This document shows positions 1 to 13,000 of a stretch of 64,000 nucleotides of DNA, one piece after another (the first letter of the stretch is position 1; each line of letters begins with the position of its first letter). The notes beneath the pieces were generated by a model that saw only the letters and a list, made by a program, of their open reading frames with translations, did no database searches and had not been told where the DNA came from. Origin of the DNA: Atrina japonica (taxonomy: Eukaryota > Mollusca > Bivalvia > Pterioida > Pinnidae); the NCBI GenBank assembly GCA_030159075.1, contig BROG01000138.1, forward strand, positions 62,001-126,000, written 5' to 3'. Position numbers and translations under genes: made by a program.

Positions 1-866
1 ACATTGATCCCCAAGACTCCTTCCTTTCCCTACAGGATCTCGTAGCATTGGATGTTTTTTATATAGTCTAAGTCACATTAATTGTGTCCACTCATTTTGG
101 CTGATTAAAATAAAATGGTCGAAACTTATGGTACCTCTTTATTTTAACTTGGCGGTATTCTAGGTATTCTGAGTAATTTATCCATGCTAATGACAAATGA
201 AATAAATCCTTGTTCGTTGGAAATATTCACAGTGATTTAAACCCTACTGAGACTCTCCATGCACAGCGCCCTGGTATTTTTTAATTGCAAAAACGAAAGT
301 GAAATAATGGGAGCACTAATTGTTTTATTCCAAAAGACATATTTTTGGTATTATCGTATTGTATGTATAGGAAGAAAAACCAAAACGGAAGTTGCCCCCT
401 TTCATTATGATAAAGACTAATGAAGTCTCATGTGACCTAATTTATTCCTATTGTAAGACTAACATAGAGATTTTTTGTACAAAAACTATTTTGATAAATT
501 GAAGTGATCAAACGCATTAGACTGTTTTGATGAAAAGATATAGGATATACTTTTTAGTTTTTCCTATACTGTTTTTGTTTTTCACTTATATCAGTAAAAA
601 TATTTTATTCTGACGATTGGTTGCTTTACTAATTCATTTTGAAATTCATGATCTAATACTTAGACTATAATGTAATAAAAATTGATGTAAGCTAAATCAA
701 ATTCATCTAACTACAAATTTCTGTTTATTCTCACACTTATATGTGATTTAACAACACAGATTACCAACTTTGAGCAGTTTTTATGAGATTTGTCCCAGTT
801 TTAATAATGTGCCATATATCCTTGGTTTTTGTATACAACGTATAATATGTTTATACATTTTTTCAG
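1..866. other. Intron upstream of first visible METTL17 exon
   Basis: AT-rich non-coding sequence ending in a polypyrimidine tract and CAG acceptor at 861-866. No exon, repeat array or RNA gene is recognisable. The 5' end of METTL17 (start codon and mitochondrial transit peptide) must lie further upstream or in a short exon I cannot identify. Confidence 0.5.
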
Positions 867-1095
867 CAGACAGAAACTAGAAGTGAACCTATTCCTCTGT
901 CAGACAAAAAAGGAGAAATTTTGACTCCATACAGATCAGGTAGTATTTTTCCCGAAAACCTTGGTCTAAATCACAAAGCAAAACAGGAAATGGAAAGGAA
1001 GAATTTGAAACCTGGTCGTCACCCTGGAGTCATGGATATCAGAGTTGTGCATCTGCCAGAGAGACTTGAAAGAGCTGTTGATATGATTACCTCAG
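867..1095 (+). CDS. METTL17: METTL17 exon A (first in window)
   Basis: Begins in frame after TTTTTTCAG and ends before GTAAAC, leaving a 1-nt split codon. It contains RHPGVMDIRVVHLPERL, matching the HPG..LPHVRLP segment of vertebrate METTL17. The acceptor is a NAGNAG (CAGCAG), so the exon could start at 867 or 870. Confidence 0.85.
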
Positions 1096-4000
1096 GTAAA
1101 CTAAATACAGAAATGTATTGCTGCCACATGTGTTATTTTTATCTTGAATTTTTAAGATGTTAATGAGATAGTAATTTCAAAATAATAACTGGGAAGTCTA
1201 GCATATTTACATGTTACCTGAAGATTTTTTATTATTTTAAAGTTTTAAGTTAACATCTCAAAATATTGTGCATTTGATAAAGAAATAGTGTAAGGTTAAA
1301 CAATAATCAGCACACAAAGATCAACAAAAAAGTCAAAATAGCGAAATTATCAGTTAACCAGATTTTTGGTTTTCCCAATTTAAATGGATTTTTTTTTATG
1401 TTTTTGATTACCGTGCTGTCTTGATTTTAATTTTTATTATAATTTAGGTTTACCATGGGTGTCCCTAGTTTTACATGTGTACAGAAGAATGCCATTTTCA
1501 TAGTATTATTTTTAAATACTTTGTTTATCTGATCCCCCTATCTTTTTAATACAGAACTCATTTTAGTCTTTTTTCTGAAGCAAAACTTTTCATCATTTAG
1601 CTTTACTGGGGACATCCCTGGTTTTACACATGTACATCCAACACGTATGTTTACCACAGGTTTTGATAAGACTAAAACTAAGACCTATGTGTCAAAGATG
1701 TCGATGATAATATAGACCACATAAAATGATTATTGATAATCTGAAATAATAAATGCAACTCAGAAATATGAATTTATTAAAACTATTAACAAGAAAATAA
1801 AATTTAATTTTGTCAATTTGACATACCGGTATGTTAGTAATTTTAGCAGCGATAGTTGATTTGAGCGAATGCCTGATGTTGAAAATGTGAAACACCAAAC
1901 TGACTCTCAAACGTTGGCAAGATATAAATTTTTATGCCCAGGCCTGAGAGGTCTGCTGGGTGAATCTCATGTTTAGATCATCTGTCTGTCTGTTTATCTG
2001 CCTCTCTGTAATGCTGTCCACTCTGTAATTCTGTCCAGCTCCATAATTCTGTCCGCTTACATATTTTGCCAGCATAGAAATTTGTTGGGACAGAGAACAT
2101 TTGTTTCACAAACACTTCTTGTTTTTGTTTTTTTCAAATATATAAAACTGAAATTAATTTTAATCATTGATCTGTTTAAAGTACAAAGATCATTGACATC
2201 TACCAAAATTCTGGACATTTTACTGTCTTAGCATTTCCCTACCCACGCGTACAGTATGTATTATGTAGATCTGGTAAATAATCTAAGCTAGTATGCTAAT
2301 AATTTTAGTTTTGATTGTTACATGCTGGGTTTTTGTTTATCTACTCTGAGACCTAAGAACAAATTGATCCATTTACTTTTGCTCTCTGGTCGAATTAGAA
2401 CACAGTAAAATATTTCAATATAAATATTTTTGGAAATTTCCATCACAGACTAGCAGTATATAAATCGCTGCACAGACACACACACCTTCCCTCCCTCAGA
2501 ATGGCGCTCACTAAGATGTTGATCACTGTACAAAATCAGGAGATCATTTTGACCTATAAGTAGTTTTGATTGCTTCTATACCAACTCTGCTGTATTTTCT
2601 CAATTGACTGAACACACAGAGTGTACATACTCAAAGTTAATTTTATCTATATGGTGAATGACAGGTGACTAACTGTCAAAATGAGTTACCTGTACCGATA
2701 CAGGTAGTGGGCAGTCCTTAAAACTTCCCCTTTTATAAGTCATACCTTTTTTTCACAGATTTAGATAAGAAAGCATTAAAGAAGGATGGCAAAGAGCTCA
2801 GCAAATATCTCCAGTGTAGACACGCCCCTTTAGAGACAAGAACACTCACCAAGTTGGCACAAGAAGTGGAGAGTAAAATCTTAAATGAAATGCCAGATTT
2901 AAGTCAAAGACTTGCAGGTAAGTGATGTTAATTAGATAAGAGATTTAAATTTATTTTTTGTGTCCAATTTTTGTCTTAAGAATTGAGATTTTAGTTGTTT
3001 GTTGTTTAAATGGTGTTGTAACATTCAAAAATGGTAGAGGAGGGAATTCATTTGTGTACCTGTGAAGAAACCTTCCGCAAATAAACTGACAAACTTACAA
3101 AATCAGCCTAGGTTCCAGTGCTGACTATAGGTGAGAGACTTCATAGTCTAAAGGACGATGCTCTAACCACTTAGCCACAGAAGCCACGTTTTGGTTTTAT
3201 ACTTAATGTCATATTTTGTTTTACTTGCCACATTTAATGCTTCTTCAGTTGTACAATAGCAGAAAGCTTTCAACTGTGGCGAACAAACTTGCAAAAAATA
3301 CTACATGCCCCATAGGTAAACTACCTAACTTCCCTGACATACCGGTAATCACGTCAGGTTTCAGCAAGGGTCTATCCCAACTTCAAAGACTGTTGTTTAA
3401 TTCTTATCAGTTGAAGGTCAGGTTCCAATGAACACAGCTTGTAGTGTCCTGACTGAAGACTTTAACCTCACAGCGGGTGCCAAGATAAAGGATTGATTTG
3501 AAATCTTTACAGATTTCGATTATGCAATTTTTGACACAATATCTAAATACTCTTGAATCCCAATACTATGGTAACAAGTAGTTGTCGGTAGATGTTGAAC
3601 ACAGTGCATTATCAACACATGGTGTCATAATTTCTACATCAGATCCACAGACAGTTGTGTCTAATGGTGGGGGTCAAGATGATTAAAATAAAACTGTTTC
3701 TTTTAGCTTTTGATTTAATTTTATATATGTGTACTCCTGATTTATATCCTTGTATCCCTATTTTTGCTACCCATGGGGTACAAATCCCCTATTCTGCTTT
3801 TTACTTTGTGTAATAAGTTATTTAGACTGTATCTATTTAACAGCAATTGAAGATAATTATATTAATGTCTTTTCTTGGCTCTGATGTTGATGTGAAGGGT
3901 CCTTACTGTTCGATGAAACCAATGTGTTTGAGTTGGTGACCACCGTACCATTTAACATACTTTGCTATCCAATCAGAGGATTGAGCTTGTTTCGCATTGG

Positions 4001-7000
4001 TGAGAAGCATATTCATACTTTGTGTTAATATTAGTTCTACAGCTAACATCTGATGTATAATTTTCAGAGTTAAATAAAGACGATTTGACAGAAAATGAAG
4101 AAGCAGAGATAGAAAAGATTGCATCCACAGTAAAAGGCAAAGTTTTGACTACACTAAGGAGAACCACGTATCAATGGAAACCACTCCAGTAAGACATCTC
4201 GTAATAAACTAGAGTTGAGTTATAACAGTCAAATGTGCATTATTCAGCAACCAATGATTGAAAAACATTTTGTTCTTATGGATCTGTGATTTATTTCCTG
4301 ACTTTTAAGACATCTTACCTTGTTGACATGACAGGTTTTAAACTTCTTGTTTGTTAGCTCACCTGGCCTAAAGGGCCTAGTGAGTTATTACTAGGGCCTT
4401 ATGTCTGTCTATCCAATAAGTTTTCCATTGGAGCCATGAAGAGGCTGCAGGTTTGCAAAAAAATGTCATACTTTTTATACTTATGTCTGTCTGTTTTACT
4501 TACAGGTTTGACCACAAGTTTGGGATGAAGTACCTCTATGCCAGACTTGCACCCAATTACAGTGTGATACTAAAGTGCTTACTTGAGGTTTGTTATTCTA
4601 ATACTCACAAGATAGATCAAGGGCTTTGTGATTTGGCTTATTTCTCTGTCTGTACACAACTTTAACCTCCTTTTTATCCATGCATAAAAGAAATATTCTC
4701 AATTATACTCTGATATTTTCTGATAATTTCATATTAGAAATTTCAGGTTTTGATATACAGCTTTCATTCAAAGTACCTATATACTGGTAGTTCTACTAAG
4801 GACTCAAGGGTTTTCTAACTTCCTGTATACATACATTGTCTATATACAGACACAATCAAAATGTATTCTGTCAAAATGGTGGCTGACCTCCTTTGATAAA
4901 AAAGCATGATGATTGGTTGGTTTAATTTCATTGATGATCATCTCTAACAGAAATTGATAACCAACTAATTCAGTGAAATTCAGCACCATTTAAATAAACA
5001 TGGGTTCAGCAGTTGAGTGGGTAAAATGGTAGCCGTAATCAGAGATGTCAACCATAAAAAGGGATTTGCATCGGATGAAGAAAAAAAGGAAATCAACAGT
5101 GAATGGAATGGGAAAATGTTATATTTTCAGATGAAAGCAAAAGTATGGTTGGACATGATCAGGGGAAATATATGTAGAAATTGAGATAAATTGAGACTGG
5201 ATGTTGTTGAACAATGTCTGACATAGCCCGGAATTGAGGTCACAATATCAGGCTGTAAATGACAGAGAGGCGTAGCAACACATATATCAGTTGAGGGGAG
5301 ATAAATCTATCAAAATACATAGACATTCTAGAATATTGCATCTGGCTAGTGATAGCTGAGCATATTCCATATAGTAGATAATTTTCAAAACGACAATTCC
5401 CTATTCCATTATGATAAACATTTGTGAATATGTCCCTAGAAATAGAATAAAATGGTATGAACTAGCCATCTCAATCATCTGACCAACTATATGTAAAAAA
5501 CTTGGAGTCTTAGATCAATATTAAGATGTCATACAAGTTGATTTCTTGTCTCATATAGAATGTGATGAAGGACCTCCATGGCTGAGTGGGTTATGGCATC
5601 ACTTTTTGAACTATGAACCAGAAAAAATAGTCCAAATCTGTAAAAAAAACATAAGCATAATTCACAGGTTCACCGTCAGCATGGTTTTAATGAAATTCTG
5701 ATTTAAAGTAATGGTTCTCTGTTTATTATTCAGTTATATTTTTTTTGTAGATCTTTAGAAGAGACAGAGAATTTATACCAAGGAGTTTGTATAATGCTGG
5801 TTCTGGTCTTGGTTCAGCTGTTTGGTAAGAGATGAATTACTTCCTACTTATTTGGATTTTTTTGTGTTGTTGTTGATGCAAAGGTATATGTCAGGTATTA
5901 CAGGGTCACCTCTATTTTTTCCAAGGTCAGTGTCTAGGAATTTTGAAAATAGGTCAGTGAAAAATTAAATTTCAGAAATTATCGGAAGAAATTGAGGCCT
6001 TTGATATTTGTGAAGGATATACATGTATGACCAGCTGTCAGTGAAGTGACAGAAATTATGACCTGTCCTAAAGATTGATGACAGTCCAGTGAAGATTTCA
6101 TAGTGAACAACATTTATAGAATACGTCAACATTTATATACATGTATCTTTGAAATATTTAATTCCGGAATGTGATGCTTGTTATAAGTTATATGTTCCCT
6201 AATTATTCACAAACAAAGGGAGGTGAATGGTTTGTCTGTATTGGAAAACACTGGATTTCCTACCAGTTTTGTTTCCCATTAACTCATCAAATAAGATAAT
6301 TAAGTCAGTCATTTCGAAAACAAGAAGCAATTTCTCAAAATATTTCAGGTGATCTAGATGAAAACAAAAAGGATTCAGGATTTATAACTACCTAGACCCA
6401 GTTGGTAATTGCCAACCAAATGCGGTAGTAAGTCGGTAATTGGTAAATTTGATGAAACAGTTACTTATTGTATTATTGGTTTATGAATTTTTCCCTGATT
6501 TAAGAAATGATGCCCTTGATTTTAATTTCTGCCACATGTCTATCTTTACAACAGTATAGATCTATAAAGATAAAGTGTCACATCCTGGTTCTGTTACAAA
6601 CCAAAACAATGCCATTTATTTTCCAAAATATCGAGTGTACAGGTAAAACCTTTTGCCTTGCACTGATTTCACACATTACTGTAGCTCTATTTTTGTGTTG
6701 ATAAGTTGTCTGTCTCCCCTGTTTTGATTTAATTTGGACTTGTCATATATTAAAACATTTGCCAATATATTTTGGTTGACCTATACTTGATTTTAGCTTG
6801 CAGAGTTGTATACATGTATGCTTGTCTTATATGATTTAAGTACAAAATAGAGAGACCCTTCAAAACAAAGTCAACACTGATAAGTGAAAGTTAACACTGA
6901 GATCACATACAACCTTTCACCTTCATGTCTCAGAAATCACATACAAACTTTCACCCTCATAGGTTGAAATACATACATTTTGTATTGAGAACGGGTCTGT

Positions 7001-10000
7001 TATTCTTTGTTTCAGATGTATCGGTTGTTGTCCATGTTTGATCCTGTCACTTCAGTATTCAGGATGAATTTTGTTCATCTTTGTTCTGCACTTGTTCTAC
7101 ATGTTTTTATGCCCTGACCTGAAAGGTCCATTGGATGTAGTGTTTGGATTGTCCGTCTGTCTATCTGTCTATCAATCTGTTTGTTTTTCTGTCTGTAATT
7201 CCATCTCGCTTACATATAAAGTGCAATATTTCAAGTCTGGATTGTGATACAGTAACCAAACTTAGGACTGAAGTTCATCTCTTAGGGTTGCTCACACTTC
7301 ACTGACATCACATGTAGGACATTGCAAAAATGTGTTGGGAATGGGGGCATTTGTGTTTCACAAACATCTTTTTTTTATGTTTTCAGAGGTAAAGACAAAG
7401 GATCAGATTCTAATTATTGTTGCATAAACAATTCAAATATTATATTTCCAGGGCATCACATCAGATCTGGAAAGATCAGATATTTCAGTATTACTGTGTG
7501 GATCCTGCTGGGGAAATGAATTCAATAGCTTCATTGTTGTTACAAGGTATGCACTAGAATCTCTCTGCTCAATAGAGCTCAGTGGTATATTCTACAGGGC
7601 TCAAAATCAGCACCGGTCCTCTGGCCTATGGCCAGTAGATGATAGGACGGGCCAGTAGATTTCTCATCTGTACTGGCCCAGTTGTCCAGTAAAAGAAATA
7701 AATATAAGTTGTAAGTGCTCTTTTCAATAATTGATACACACATGTAAATCTTACAAAATAATCAGTCTAGTTTAAATACAAGTGAATTATCCTATGGTGT
7801 CCTTAGGTGGTACAATTGGTTATCTTTTATAGAAATATCATGGAATTCTTTCTTTAGAGTTATTTGTGGGCCAGTAGAAGTTTGATGGCACTAGAAGATT
7901 TTTTATGCTTCTGGTCCTATTTGCCACTTAGGAAAAAATGTCAGATTCAAGCCCTGTCCTATATATCAAGGTTTTATATTTTACAATCTTGTTGCTTAAA
8001 ATCAGTTAACATTTTCATATAAATTAAAATAAACTTAATATCAATGTCTAACTCACCAAAATATAATGTATTTTGTCACTTTCAGATGGTAATGAACAGA
8101 AATCTACAAGTATAAAAAATGTCTTCTTTCGACAGTTTCAACCATCACATTTAACAGTAAGTAGATTAGAATTATTATTATTTTTGTTTTTTACTTATGG
8201 GAGTGATGAGATACCTCTTCTTTTTTAGGTTTATCATTGGACTTTCATTAACACCGATAGCTCACAAATTTGTCTTCCTTTTATACAGGAACAATTTCTG
8301 TAGGACTTCTATACAGTGAGAGTAAAATAGTTTTGTCTGACTTAATTTGCATAAATAGCATATATTTGAAGCATGGGAGTAAAATTATCAAGTGTGTTGA
8401 GTGGAAACAGAAATCTCAACCCTCACAGAAAGAATTTGGAAGTACAATCCTTGAGAAACCCTTGGATTGGACAACCATATTCCTTCCACTCAGGGAAGAC
8501 TTCTCTATCTGCTCAACATGCCCATGTAAGATTCTGTTATTCTTCCACCTTTTACAAGAGTATCTTCCATTTTGTCAAGCCAAAACATGAATGTATTAAT
8601 TGGAAAGGGAAATCTCAACTCCTCTGGCAAAAATCTTAATGCTAGGAAACCCTGGGGTTTGAGAACTAGATTTTTACAACTCAGGGAAGATTTCCTTATC
8701 CATGAAACACACTTATGTGTGCATGTAGGTGAAGAGAATTTCATATGTGTTAAAGTATGTAAAAAGAATGAATTCTTGCAAACTTAAAGTGTTTTTAAAT
8801 AGATTCTGTATGAAATGTTTTAAAACAAGGTCTCACAGATAAATATTTCAGAACAGGTTCTGATTGATCCTTTGATATATTTTAAAACAGGTCTTTATTG
8901 TTTATCATATACAATGTACGTGTTCCTGTATTTCACATCAGGTTATCAGTGAATCTTTGATTTGTTTTAGGACATGTCCGTGTTGTTTATTATACACATA
9001 CATTTCAGAACAGTTTCTAAATTACTCCCAGATATATTACAGGATAGGTCATGGTAAATTATTGTTTATTTCATTGTGATGTATGCCAGTACAGTTCTCA
9101 CTAACTATATGTTTATAGAAAGATTCTCACTGACTCAGATTTTTAGCCCTGCGTCTGTGGTCCGTCTGTTGTCCATCAGTCCTGAACAATTCTTGTTACT
9201 GCTGTTTCTCAGATGGGTTCTCCTTGAACTTTGACATCAAGGTTCCACTTGAGGTCTAGTTGTGCATATTTCATTTTCAGAGAGATCAGAATCCACTTAT
9301 ATTTCTCAAAAAGTACTGATTTTTATATATTTTAGAACAGGTTTTTACTGACACCGATATATTTCAGAATATGTTTTCATCGACTCTGATATATTTCAGA
9401 ATAGGTTTTCACTGACTCTGATATATTTCAGAACAGGTTTTCACTGACTGATATATTTCAGAACACAATTCTACTGACTCTATGATATATTTCAGAACAG
9501 GTTCTCATTAACTTTAAGTGCCTATACATTAATGGAGCAACCTGACAGAAACCACAGACTTGACCTTATTAAGAAATTATGGGATATGACTGATGATTAC
9601 CTGGTAAGTAAACTTTTCACATGTACTTAAATACACTTATAAGTAAACACAACCTACACCTGTAACTAAACACAACCTACACCTGTAACTAAACATGACC
9701 TACACCTGTAACTAAACATGACCTACACCTGTAACTAAACACAACCTACACCTGTAACTAAACACGACCTACACCTGTAACTAAACACAACCTAAACCTG
9801 TAACTAAACATGACCTACACCTGTAACTAAACACAACATACACCTGTAACTAAACACAACATACACCTGTAACTAAACACGACCTACACCTGTAATTAAA
9901 CACAACCTACACCTGTAACTAAAGACGACCTACACCTGTAACTAAACACAACATACACCTGTAACTAAACACAACATACACCTGTAACTAAACACAACAT

Positions 10001-13000
10001 ACACCTGTAACTAAAGACGACCTACACCTGTAACTAAACTCTAACTAAACTGTAATTAAACACAACCTACACCTGTAACTAAACACAACATACACCTGTA
10101 ACTAAAGACGACCTACACCTGTAATTAAACACAACGTACACCTGTAACTAAACACAACATACACAACAAACATTATGTGATATGACTGATATTTGTAAAC
10201 ATTGAATCATTTTCAAACTTTTAAAAACTTTGTAAACATGTCTTCATTACCTTTGTAGTCCTATACTACACATAATCAAATTTGTGAATAATTATTGTTT
10301 CTGTGTCGCTGTGTCATGCTAAAGTCTGCGTCTTCTTGTCATTCAATATATCCACATGATACTGTTGAGTCAGAACATTTTGTTGTGGGTTTAACTTTGG
10401 TTATTTTGTTGTTTCTATTTATCAACGAAATTTAAACCATGATGTGACAACAATTTTTTGTTTAAAACAAAGAAATATTAGCCCTAACAAAATTTTCTGA
10501 TTTTATAGTATTGACTTCAATATTTTTGTTTATTATTAGGTTTTAATTGAGAATGGTACATATGAAGGTCACTGTTTAATACAAGAAGCCAAAACATATT
10601 TGCTGAATGTAAGTACCTCAATTATAGCTTTAAGCATAACTTTCTGTCCTTTTAACATACAGGGGTTAGCAATCATAAAAATTACCTGCAGGGCAAGTTG
10701 TATGGAAATCTATTTGTCTGAATGCAAAAATGACTTGTTCCAAAAATCAATTGTTGCATTTGTTTTGTGTTTAAACAAGTAATTTTTGTCTTCAACAGTT
10801 TCACTTGTCCAAGTGAGAAGTAAAATTTCCTTGTCGGACCCCAAAATGTGATTGTTGAGCCCTGACATTTTCAAAATTTCCCTCTATTTATTTGCTCATC
10901 TTTTATATAACCTGTCTGTCAATGGGATTCCCAGATAAAAATGCACACAGAAGCAAATGATATCTGTGTTATTAACTTTTTATGGAAATTTAATTTATTA
11001 TATTTGACCCAGTAAGTGCCAAGGGCACTACAAAAATAAGGAAAAGGGATGATTGACATAAAACAGGTAATTTTTTATTTGACACCATGGTAAAGTGTTG
11101 TAGTTATTCTGTTGCTGGGGGGCTAGAGATCAACTGCAAATTTTTCTGGTCCTCATCATCCATCTAGAAAAGATTCTCCACTATTTGTATAAATGTGAAT
11201 AAATCTGAAATATAGAGGAGAGGTGTTATAGAGAAATGGGTGCTTATTGGGTAGAATACTGTATGTTGGTTATATACAGTTCTATATTTTTGTTGATGAT
11301 ACTTTTCTTAATGTAATAAGATTACATGTATATATATATTAGCATATTAATTTTTAAGAAATCTCCTGCTTTCACTGTAAGTTAATCATTTGATGTACAT
11401 GAACATTATTTAAAGGTTAAAATCGACATTAAGCAAAGAATTTGTAGGTAATTTTTCATGTTTATCTTTATCTTTCAGAAATCCCTTAATGGCTCCAACA
11501 AATGTAATGTTTTTGCACCAGTAAGTACAATATGTGAATTATACATTGAACTCATACCTGAATTATTATGTGGTTTAGCATCAGGTGTAAATATAGATAT
11601 TTTTATATATGTTAAATATACTGTAAATGGGGAAATTTATATGTTGGGGTAATTTACACTGAAAACACGATGAAGAGGTTTTCGTGTAAATAACCTCGTG
11701 TACCAGTCCCACAGTTGTGCCAAGAATCATTGTTTAAGTTTTGACTGGTCACAGTAAGATGTCACAGCAAGTAAAATATCACCCAGACATATGGTTTGAA
11801 GAAGAAAATCATGTAATTAACAGCATGCAGAAATATCCTCTTTTGCAGTAACTGATTCACACCTAGTTACCATGGTAGCAGTTTTTAATGAGGAAGGAGA
11901 AAATCTGATTACAATATACAGTGGAAAAGACAAATAGCCATGTTGTCTCTTCCCGGAAACATTGTAACCAGGTTCTCTCTTCAGCAAAATGGCTGCCACC
12001 ATTTAACTGAAAAATTGTTGAGTATAGTATAAAACACCATTCAGACAGCCAGAAAGTAAGACAAACTTTCTCACACAATCAGCTTAGGTTTCAGAGGGCT
12101 TGAAAAAAAAGGAGTTGAGTGGCTCAAACCCACACTGATTAGAGTTGAGAGACTTTGTGATCTAAGAAGCATTGCCCTAACCACTCTGCCATGGAGATTG
12201 AGATGTTCAAAGTAAGAAATACATGTACACGGTATACCTGTTGATCTATAAAACATAATTTCTTTTTTTTTTTTTTTAATTGTGGTTAAATGCCATATAA
12301 ATTATGGATGTTCATAAGTCCAAGAATATTCTCAATATTAAATTTAAATCTGATTGGGTGTACAGTTTAAGGTCATACTAATCTCAAACATCAGAATATT
12401 CAAATTTTTGTGTTGTGTTGGACCTAGATTCACTTTAAGTTTCCATTACTGAGACTTTTGTTTGGAGGATAATTTTACTTTCAATTTGCAGTGTCCACAC
12501 AATGAAGTATGTCCAAAGTTTGCTATAGAATCACACAAACTGGCCTGTACCTTCAGTGTGAATTACCAGCCTCTAGACATGGTATGTAAATTTCTTGATT
12601 AGTTCAAGTGACATATTGTTGATACAGTATGCAGTTATTTCATGTATTTGCAAGAAAAAGTCACATTATAGTCTTGAGGCATCAAGGAAATTGCGGGAAT
12701 GTGACCTTAGGTAACAGTTTTCCTTTGACTTCCCTGATGCCTCAGAACATGAATTTATTTCCCAGTAATAAAATAAATGACAACAAATGTTTTACAAACT
12801 CTACACATATGAAAATCGCACATACATGTAACACCTCCATGCTTGTATGACATGACGATTAAATCAGTGACATCACAACTGGGCAACAGTTGATTAGACT
12901 GGGGTAAAACAGTTAACTGTAGCCCAGTGATGTCACCGATTGAAACGTAATGTATTAAAGTCTGAAAGAGTCCAAAATGATATATACATTTTTATTAAGG

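Noticed and set aside
7015..7100. Candidate METTL17 exon after TTTGTTTCAG at 7015
   Set aside because: Joining to exon E would create an immediate stop (TG|A), while 7452-7546 continues the frame and matches METTL17.
8270..8787. Overlapping open frames of 71-106 codons
   Set aside because: They fall in a diverged non-coding tandem duplication inside a METTL17 intron and match nothing recognised.
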